From: CAYFZR01 sp964347835 [NCBI: uncultured archaeon]
GTDB lineage: Archaea > CAYFZR01
Assembly (NCBI GenBank): GCA_964347835.1
Contig: CAYFZR010000011.1
Span: 1-47,236 of the forward strand
Length of the DNA: 47,236 nucleotides
Reading direction: 5' to 3'
Below are positions 41,888-47,236 of the stretch, piece after piece. The notes beneath the pieces are model-generated. The model worked only from the letters and a program-made list of their open reading frames with translations, was not told the DNA's origin and searched no databases. Made by a program: the position numbers and the translations under genes. How positions within the stretch are numbered: position 1 is the first letter of the stretch; each line of letters begins with the position of its first letter.

Positions 41888-43558
41888 GTGGGACCTGCAT
41901 TAGTTTTGATAGCCGGAATAGTGATATTCTTTTTAGTCTACTATGTTTACGCTAGGTGGGTGGATAGAAAAATTATTTCTGCCGATCCGGAAAGATCCAC
42001 GCCTGCAAGAACCTATATGGATGGGGTCGAATTTTTCCCAACCAACAAGAACGTGCTGTTCGGTTTTCAGTTCAAGGGTATAGTCGGTTTAGCGCCAGTA
42101 GTAGGCCCCATAGTCGCGATAATGTGGGGTTGGCTGCCGGCTTTACTTTGGATTATATTTGGAGTCACCCTAATCGGATGGGTGCAAGATTACATGTCTA
42201 CCATGGTCACAGTTCGAAGCGAGGGTAAAACCTTTGGTCCTTTGAGCTACAGCCTGATAGGTTCGAGGACCAGAAAATTGCTCTTGCTGTTCATGGTGTT
42301 TTACTTATTTCTGCTTTGCGCGGCCTTCGCCGCATTGAGTGGTAGACTATTAACGGCCAACGTCCAGGCGGTTGCACCAGTGGTAGTAGTTCTGCTAGTA
42401 GCAGTCCTCTTTGGGCACATGGTCTATAAGATGAAAATGAATCCTGTAACCGCAACGACTATCGGGTTGGTCCTTATTGTTATAGGGCTGTTCGTGGGTT
42501 CCTATGTGCCAATCAGCATAGCCAACGTCGATTTTTGGATAGTACTCGTATTAATCGTGAGCATCATCGCTGCTATCACACCTATATGGAGATTTACCCA
42601 GCCAACCCTGTACATGTTCTTCTACTTGGTATACGGTTCGTTGATCCTGTTGGTCTTGGCTTTGGTCTTTAGAAATCCAACATACGTGAGGCCGGCATTC
42701 GAGGGTTTCGTCGCGCCTAACGGCTGGCCATTATGGCCTCTTTTATTCGTCACGATTGCATGCGGAGCCATTTCCGGCTGGCACAGCCTAGTCAGCAGCT
42801 CGGGCACGGCGAAACAGATCGACAGGGAGACAGATGTACTCCCTATATGCGGTGGTTCCATGATGAGCGAGGGCATCTTATCGCTAGTTGCTCTTTCCAT
42901 TGTAGCGGTCTTGACTTTAGACGAGGCTAGTGCCCTGGGCGGTCCTGCGGCGATATTCAGTAAAAGCGGTGCCTCGCTATTGGGAGGCAGTCAGCTGGCT
43001 CAAGCGCTGGTGGGAGCGATGTTCGTTGGACTGGCTCTAGGAGTGCTGGTTCTTGCTGTCCGAGTCGCCAGAGTGACATTAACTGAGCTGGCTGGAGATG
43101 CCATTTCGCCTTTGAAAAATATGTACGTCTCGGCAATAGTGTTTTCTATTGTGGTGTTCATCTTGGCTTCGCCGAGCATAGGAGCACTGTGGCTCTACAT
43201 CTGGGTATTGTTCGGTGGCTCAAACCAGCTTATGGCAGGCTTAGCTTTGTGGATTGCCGCCCTTTGGCTGCTGAACGAAAAGAAGCCATGGATAATTTCG
43301 GGGATACCGGGGATATTCATGATAGTGACTACCATATCGGCGCTGATCTTCGCGAGTTACGGTGTGTTTAAAGCGGGAACTGGCTTCCTCGCTGCAGGTG
43401 AAGCAGTGAAGGCAGGTGGCAACATCATAGCCGGAGTGATAGGAGCGGTTTTGGTGATAGCGGCTTTGATCATGTGCGTGGACATATACAATGCGTTTGG
43501 CAGGCTGAAGGTAAAACCAGTCCCGGTAACTGCAACAGATGGAGGTGAGGAGGAATAG
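41888..43558 (+). CDS. cstA: CstA-family carbon starvation permease
   Basis: The 556-residue protein has about 15 membrane helices and the CstA layout. KGIVGLAPVVGPIVAIMWGW near residue 63, WVQDYMSTMVTVRSEGKTFG near 98, and SGWHSLVSSSGTAKQIDRET near 298 are family marks, followed by the C-terminal five-helix part. E. coli CstA and BtsT take up peptides or pyruvate; the archaeal substrate is not known. It is shorter than E. coli CstA by about 145 residues. GTG start is fixed by GGGGGGATGA six bases upstream. A stem-loop overlaps its stop codon. It lies at the head of the small-protein/ArsA gene group. Confidence 0.95.
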   Translation: MGPALVLIAGIVIFFLVYYVYARWVDRKIISADPERSTPARTYMDGVEFFPTNKNVLFGFQFKGIVGLAPVVGPIVAIMWGWLPALLWIIFGVTLIGWVQDYMSTMVTVRSEGKTFGPLSYSLIGSRTRKLLLLFMVFYLFLLCAAFAALSGRLLTANVQAVAPVVVVLLVAVLFGHMVYKMKMNPVTATTIGLVLIVIGLFVGSYVPISIANVDFWIVLVLIVSIIAAITPIWRFTQPTLYMFFYLVYGSLILLVLALVFRNPTYVRPAFEGFVAPNGWPLWPLLFVTIACGAISGWHSLVSSSGTAKQIDRETDVLPICGGSMMSEGILSLVALSIVAVLTLDEASALGGPAAIFSKSGASLLGGSQLAQALVGAMFVGLALGVLVLAVRVARVTLTELAGDAISPLKNMYVSAIVFSIVVFILASPSIGALWLYIWVLFGGSNQLMAGLALWIAALWLLNEKKPWIISGIPGIFMIVTTISALIFASYGVFKAGTGFLAAGEAVKAGGNIIAGVIGAVLVIAALIMCVDIYNAFGRLKVKPVPVTATDGGEEE

Positions 43559-43580
43559 CCTCCTCCGCTTTTTCTATTTT
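43547..43580 (+). terminator. Intrinsic-type hairpin overlapping the cstA stop
   Basis: GAGGAGG (43547-43553) pairs with CCTCCTC (43559-43565) around a five-base loop that contains the TAG stop, and T-rich sequence follows (43569-43580). It would end or reduce transcription of cstA before the downstream genes. Confidence 0.55.
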
Positions 43581-43596
43581 AAAAATTCTTCAAAAC

Positions 43597-43607
43597 CGTT
43601 ATATTGA
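43597..43607 (+). promoter_or_regulatory. Predicted TATA box of the small protein-ArsA operon
   Basis: CGTTATATTGA is centred about 28 bases before the ATG at 43630, which has only a weak GTGA upstream. Together with the terminator it suggests that the ArsA group has its own promoter. Confidence 0.4.
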
Positions 43608-43629
43608 CCTTTGAAAGCGAAGTGAAACT

Positions 43630-43893
43630 ATGAAGCTGAAGGACATAAAAAAAGCCGTGTCGGATTTCATGTATGGTATGGCAGCGCATGATATGGCTAC
43701 TTATTCTTTAAAGCAGAGAATGCACATGGAGCACTTATTCATGTTGATTACAATAGGAGACGTGGTTGGTATACCTATTTTGCCCCCATACTATTCCCTG
43801 CGCCTATTGCCTCATGTGGTGCCCCACGTCAAAAAATGGAAGATGACACTGCTGAGGGAAAGGGATTTAACGGATACGATAATAGGGGGTTAA
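43630..43893 (+). CDS. Met/His-rich small protein preceding the ArsA pair, unknown function
   Basis: I do not recognise this 87-residue protein. It has 8 Met and 5 His residues (for example YGMAAHDMATYSLKQRMHME at about 15-34), a central hydrophobic and Pro-containing part (LITIGDVVGIPILPPYY near 39-55), and a charged tail. There is no clear long membrane helix, though the central part could sit in the membrane surface. The stop codon lies four bases before the apparent start of the first ArsA gene, so they are one transcriptional and probably translational unit. It could be a client, adaptor or metal-binding partner of those ATPases. No known motif is seen. Confidence 0.75.
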   Translation: MKLKDIKKAVSDFMYGMAAHDMATYSLKQRMHMEHLFMLITIGDVVGIPILPPYYSLRLLPHVVPHVKKWKMTLLRERDLTDTIIGG

Positions 43894-43897
43894 CAAT

Positions 43898-44881
43898 ATA
43901 ACCTCATTAAAAGATATAGTCGAAAGGGCAGGGGTAAGATACTTGCTGTTCGCTGGCAAAGGCGGGCTTGGTAAGACTACTCTTTCTGCTATAACTGCTG
44001 TCTGGCTGGCACAGAAAGGAAAAAAGGTCGTGGTATTCTCAACGGATCCGCAGGCTTCGCTAAGCGACATATTTGAGAAGGATTTTTTTGGAAAGGGTGA
44101 GGTGAAACTTGCGGAAAATCTCTACGTACTCGAGATAGATGCTGACAAGAAGGTAGAGGATTATCAAAAAGAGATTAGAGAGAAGATAGTTAAGAAGTAT
44201 GGAGGAGTCCCTGAAGAAATCGATGACTATATAAAGGGCAGTTCTTCTCAACCGGCTATGTCCGAGAGCGCGACCTTCGATGCCATGGTGGATTTGATAA
44301 TGCGGGGAGATTATGATTACTACATTTTCGATATGATGCCCCACGGACATGCCATAAGATTTCTGTCAATGGCTTCATTGCTTGAAACCTGGATAAATAA
44401 GGTAGTCAAAGTGAGCATGAATGCTGCTGAAGTGGACGAGAGATTGAAAAAACTAACGGGGGATAGGTTCAAAAAGGAGATCGAAGAGCACGTGGGCATA
44501 TTGGAAGAATTACAGGATATTAAAAGAAGGCTAGATTTCGTGGCGGATATCATCACTGGGAGAGATAAAACAGTCCTATTCTATGTTGTGATTCCTGAAG
44601 CCATGGCCATACGGGATACCGAGATAGCGATAGATGAATTTAAGAAATTCGGCATTGAGCTGAGCAGCGTTATTGTGAATCAGGTATACCCCGCGGAATT
44701 AATACAGGACGATACCGTTCCCCAGTTTTTGAAGAATAGAATCCAAATGCAACAGAAAAACATAGAAATCATTGAGGAAAAATTTGGGAATCGCATAGGC
44801 GCTATAGTTGCAATGATGGACAGGGAACCAAAGGGGTTAGAGATTTTGGAAAAGGCTACGAAAATGATATATGGTGAGTAG
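43898..44881 (+). CDS. ArsA/Get3-family ATPase, first copy, apparent AUA start
   Basis: This is a deviant-Walker P-loop ATPase, about 327 residues. The P-loop GKGGLGKTT is at residues 20-28 and switch I reads STDPQASLSD with Asp50 kept but the usual His missing. Switch II reads FDMMPHGHAIRFL from residue 144, where DTAPTGHT is usual. No Cys is present, so there is no CxxC zinc site. The first canonical start in frame is TTG 43943, which would remove the conserved N-terminal strand. ATA at 43898 lies eight bases after GGGGG and gives a normal N-terminus (SLKDIVERAGVRYLLF). Relatives drive arsenite export or insert tail-anchored proteins; no ars gene is near. Confidence 0.85.
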   Translation: MTSLKDIVERAGVRYLLFAGKGGLGKTTLSAITAVWLAQKGKKVVVFSTDPQASLSDIFEKDFFGKGEVKLAENLYVLEIDADKKVEDYQKEIREKIVKKYGGVPEEIDDYIKGSSSQPAMSESATFDAMVDLIMRGDYDYYIFDMMPHGHAIRFLSMASLLETWINKVVKVSMNAAEVDERLKKLTGDRFKKEIEEHVGILEELQDIKRRLDFVADIITGRDKTVLFYVVIPEAMAIRDTEIAIDEFKKFGIELSSVIVNQVYPAELIQDDTVPQFLKNRIQMQQKNIEIIEEKFGNRIGAIVAMMDREPKGLEILEKATKMIYGE

Positions 44882-44882
44882 C

Positions 44883-45845
44883 ATGAGGTTTTTGGACACG
44901 ATTAGAAACAGGAGATACTTCTTCTTCGGTGGAAAGGGAGGTGTTGGAAAAACAATAGCTGCAAGTGCTGTCGCCATATATTTATCCGAAACCTTGGGGA
45001 AAGAGACCCTGCTGAGCTCCACTAACCCTGTGCATAGCTTATCTAGCTGTTTTGAGCAAAAATTCATCGGTAAAGGAGAGGTTAGGGTGGAAGGATGCTC
45101 TAACTTGCATGCATTGGAGATAGAAACGGGCGAGGCCGTATCAAGGTATAAAGGGGAGACGAAGCAAAGAATCCTAGATTTTTTGAAATATGCCGATATT
45201 CCCATCGACCCTGGACCCTTCGTAGATGCAGCCATGACGAACCCAGCATTCGAAGAATCGGCCATGTTTGATGAGATGGGCGATCTGATTTTGGAAAGAA
45301 AATACGACTGCATAGTTTTCGATACAGCCCCTGTAGCCCACACTTACCGCCTCTTGGGCATGAGCAAGATATACGACATGTGGCTCGGAAAGATGATAAA
45401 AAGCAGGCAGGAAGCATTGTCCATGAGGAAAAAACTCTCCTTCAGAAAGGAGACCCTAAGTGAGGTGGCCGAGGATCCAATGGTAAGCAACCTGCTCACG
45501 TTTAGAAGTAGGACCGATGATGTGAGAAAGATCCTGACGGATCATGAATTGACTGCCTTTTACTTCGTAACTCTCCCTCTGGTCCTGCCGATATCGGTGG
45601 TTGAGAGGTTCGTCTATTGGGTCAGGGCATTCAATATACCCATAGGCGGTGTCATAGTGAACATGGTTATGCCAAGCATGGCCACTGAATCGCCCTTCAT
45701 TTTGAATAAGTTGAAGGAACAGGAGCGTTATATGTCTCTTATCGATGAAAAATTCAAAGGCCTGGTTTTAGCGGAAATTCCTCTTTACGATAGGGAAATA
45801 AAAGGGTTGGAGATGCTGAAGGAGGTTTCAAAGGTCTTTGCTTAG
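44883..45845 (+). CDS. ArsA/Get3-family ATPase, second copy, Asn at catalytic switch I position
   Basis: This second, diverged copy has 320 residues. The P-loop GGKGGVGKTIAAS starts near residue 17. Switch I reads SSTNPVHSLSS, with Asn48 at the place of the catalytic Asp of the family (Asp57 in yeast Get3, whose Asn mutant hardly hydrolyses ATP). Switch II reads FDTAPVAHTYRLLGM from residue 146, close to normal. ATP binding should be intact while hydrolysis is probably weak or absent. The start at ATG 44883 has GGTGAG before it and is one base after the stop of the first copy. The two copies may form a heterodimer. Both act in the cytosol, perhaps at the membrane. Confidence 0.92.
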   Translation: MRFLDTIRNRRYFFFGGKGGVGKTIAASAVAIYLSETLGKETLLSSTNPVHSLSSCFEQKFIGKGEVRVEGCSNLHALEIETGEAVSRYKGETKQRILDFLKYADIPIDPGPFVDAAMTNPAFEESAMFDEMGDLILERKYDCIVFDTAPVAHTYRLLGMSKIYDMWLGKMIKSRQEALSMRKKLSFRKETLSEVAEDPMVSNLLTFRSRTDDVRKILTDHELTAFYFVTLPLVLPISVVERFVYWVRAFNIPIGGVIVNMVMPSMATESPFILNKLKEQERYMSLIDEKFKGLVLAEIPLYDREIKGLEMLKEVSKVFA

Positions 45846-45860
45846 TAACTTTTTTAAGTG

Positions 45861-46781
45861 ATGAGAATGGCCTATGAGAAGATTTTGACGATTCTAATCC
45901 TAATCGTCATCGGATACTTCTCGAGGAGGCTTGGATTCATCGACGAAGGCGGCGCTTCAACGCTTAACAGTCTAGCCGTCAACGTATTCTTGCCGGCAAT
46001 GGTCCTCGTCGCCCTATTGAGAATGGATAGAGACGAACTGTTCCTATATTCGAAGCTCCCCCTGATAGTCGGGACGATCATCCTAATATCGTTCTTCGTT
46101 TTCTATATAATCGCTCACGTGCTTTTCCAGGCTAACGAAGTGAAGGGGGCAGTGGTGTTGAACTCGGTTTTTGGAAACGTCGGATTTCTAGGGCTCCCTG
46201 TGATAAAGATAGGTTTCGGCGAAGAGGGGCTTAAGATCGCGATTTTTTATCTTTTCACGTGGTTCATTCTCTTCTTCACCCTGGGAGCGGGGTACTCCCA
46301 GAAAATTGGAACTGACAGAGGACATTCGTACGGGGAATTAATATCCCACTTCTTCGTCTCCACGACGACTATCGCAATCCTCCTAGGTTTCTTATTCGTA
46401 GCCTTGGATCTCCGTCCGTATCCTCTTATCATGGACATTCTTATGCTCTTAGACCAAGCTACCGTGCCGGTGGTAATGATTGCTTTGGGCGTGTATTTGA
46501 GGCTGAGTGAAACCCGGAAGCACTTAAAGAGTATTTGGGTTGTAGGCATGAACAAATTCCTTATCATGCCCTTAATCGCCTACTTGGTGTGCTCGCTCCT
46601 AGGATTAGGAGAGTTGATATCTTATGTGATAATTATGGAGTCAGCGATGCCTCCGGCGATAATGAACAGCCTCTTGGTCTCAAAATACTCTCTCGACTCA
46701 AATCTATCGTCAACGCTGATATTCTTTGACACGATCTTGAGTTTTGCGGTCATTTCCTTGTTTTTGTTGCTGATGCTCTAG
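45861..46781 (+). CDS. AEC-family permease (auxin efflux carrier type)
   Basis: The protein has 306 residues and ten membrane helices in two five-helix halves. RRLGFIDEGGASTLNSLAVNVFLPA near residue 20-44 (starting YFS before it) and the second-half match MESAMPPAIMNSLLVSKYSLD near 255 are the marks of the AEC/BASS-like fold. Members move malate, malonate or other organic anions. The substrate is unknown. No SD is seen; ATG 45861, GTG 45858 and ATG 45867 are possible starts. It lies 15 bases after the second ArsA gene and is probably in that operon, which makes it a candidate partner of the ATPases. Confidence 0.9.
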   Translation: MRMAYEKILTILILIVIGYFSRRLGFIDEGGASTLNSLAVNVFLPAMVLVALLRMDRDELFLYSKLPLIVGTIILISFFVFYIIAHVLFQANEVKGAVVLNSVFGNVGFLGLPVIKIGFGEEGLKIAIFYLFTWFILFFTLGAGYSQKIGTDRGHSYGELISHFFVSTTTIAILLGFLFVALDLRPYPLIMDILMLLDQATVPVVMIALGVYLRLSETRKHLKSIWVVGMNKFLIMPLIAYLVCSLLGLGELISYVIIMESAMPPAIMNSLLVSKYSLDSNLSSTLIFFDTILSFAVISLFLLLML

Positions 46782-46785
46782 GCAT

Positions 46786-46798
46786 AAACCTTATTAAT
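46786..46798 (+). promoter_or_regulatory. Predicted TATA region of the PPC-domain gene
   Basis: AAACCTTATTAAT is centred about 29 bases before the ATG at 46821, so a short leader or leaderless message is expected even though GGGTTAGG lies near the start. Confidence 0.35.
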
Positions 46799-46820
46799 CT
46801 TCTTCATCGTGGGTTAGGTT

Positions 46821-47236
46821 ATGAAAGCAAATGAGTACAAAGTAGGCAGGATCTTCTTGGGCAGACTCCCCAATGGCGGGGATTTTCTTGCAGCGGTCCA
46901 AGAGTTTTGTGAAAACCAAGAAATCACCCTGGGAGTTTTCTATTGCATCGGGGCAGTTAAAAGAGCGAACTTGAGTTTCTACGATCAGAAAAATAGAAAA
47001 TACATGTCCTTCGAAATTGATCAGGAACTAGAGATAAGCAGTTGCTCTGGCAACGTATCGTTGAAGGATGGAAAACCCATGGTTCATGCCCATGCCGTCT
47101 TGGCTAACGATGCTGGGAAGACGTACTCTGGACACCTCATGGCAGGGACGATAATATTCGCGGGAGAGATATATCTCCAAGAGTTAGTCGGCGAACAACT
47201 GGTCAGGGGATATGACGAGACTACCGGACTGCCCCT
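46821..47236 (+). CDS. PPC/DUF296-domain protein, C-terminus cut by window edge
   Basis: The visible 138 residues are a nearly complete PPC (plants and prokaryotes conserved) domain. The N-terminal strand KVGRIFLGRLPNGGDFLAAV, the segment ITLGVFYCIGAVKRANLSFY, and VHAHAVLANDAGKTYSGHLM near residues 88-107 are seen. The three His of that last segment are the predicted metal ligands. In archaea the domain is usually a stand-alone trimeric protein of about 140 residues with no known reaction; in plants it is attached to AT-hooks. The frame runs off the right edge. It starts 39 bases after the AEC gene with its own TATA-like box. Confidence 0.92.
   Translation, partial: MKANEYKVGRIFLGRLPNGGDFLAAVQEFCENQEITLGVFYCIGAVKRANLSFYDQKNRKYMSFEIDQELEISSCSGNVSLKDGKPMVHAHAVLANDAGKTYSGHLMAGTIIFAGEIYLQELVGEQLVRGYDETTGLP

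Noticed and set aside
43898-45845. Arsenite export (ArsAB) operon
   Set aside because: No ArsB, ArsD, ArsR or ArsC gene is near and both ATPases have altered switch motifs, so an arsenic role is not supported.

Overview
The window is archaeal. It carries a Nop5/fibrillarin pair for box C/D guide RNA methylation, a beta-RFAP synthase-type GHMP protein for methanopterin biosynthesis, archaeal families (DUF1614, DUF432, DUF5654, TM-helix channel proteins), TATA boxes about 25 bases before several start codons, and a mix of leaderless and Shine-Dalgarno (SD) led genes. Methanopterin synthesis points to a methanogen, an anaerobic methane or alkane oxidiser, or a related lineage. No methanogenesis enzyme is present, so the lineage cannot be fixed. 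No rRNA, tRNA, CRISPR array, insertion sequence or phage gene was seen. Both ends cut a gene.

Region 1 (1-11974) is a branched-chain amino acid block made of two divergent operons. The minus-strand operon reads leuA-ilvD-ilvB-ilvN-ilvC, then a membrane protein, a class V aminotransferase, a DUF1616-like protein and a HAD phosphatase, with gaps of 30 bases or less. The plus-strand operon is leuC-leuD and an isopropylmalate/tartrate dehydrogenase-family gene. The shared promoter region holds a 13-base-spaced direct repeat and a tiny leader ORF overlapping the leuA start. Region 2 (12007-15891) holds a secreted coiled-coil protein, a Cu(I) P-type ATPase with a separate 47-residue YHS protein coupled by TAATG, and a small winged-helix protein. 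Region 3 (15892-16251) is non-coding and holds a chain of short perfect inverted repeats and two pairs of G/C-run boxes.

Region 4 (16252-29175) is rich in membrane genes: DUF1614, two MscS channels, a TM-helix channel-like protein, DUF432, DUF5654, an MFS carrier, a TrkA-C membrane protein, an AI-2E family permease, CorA and half-length TauE, with an alpha-glucan phosphorylase and NAD synthetase. It looks like an ion and osmotic homeostasis neighbourhood. Region 5 (29219-34441) holds a GT2 glycosyltransferase, a flippase-like protein, two methyltransferases and a GT39-type glycosyltransferase, probably for lipid-linked glycan or surface glycosylation. Region 6 (33584-39740) overlaps it at one methyltransferase: that methyltransferase, fibrillarin, Nop5 and beta-RFAP synthase form one tightly packed minus-strand operon, divergent from pyrD-pyrK and a FAH-family hydrolase.

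Region 7 (39815-47236) is visibly richer in G+C than the rest. It holds a ketopantoate reductase-family gene, a thioredoxin-fold protein, a CstA carbon-starvation permease, a Met/His-rich 87-residue protein, two adjacent ArsA/Get3-type ATPases, an AEC permease and a PPC/DUF296 protein. The ArsA pair is the most interesting signal. The second copy has Asn in place of the catalytic switch I Asp, and the first keeps that Asp but has a rearranged switch II. The first also appears to start at AUA. Together they suggest an asymmetric, possibly heterodimeric ATPase of unknown function linked to membrane transporters.
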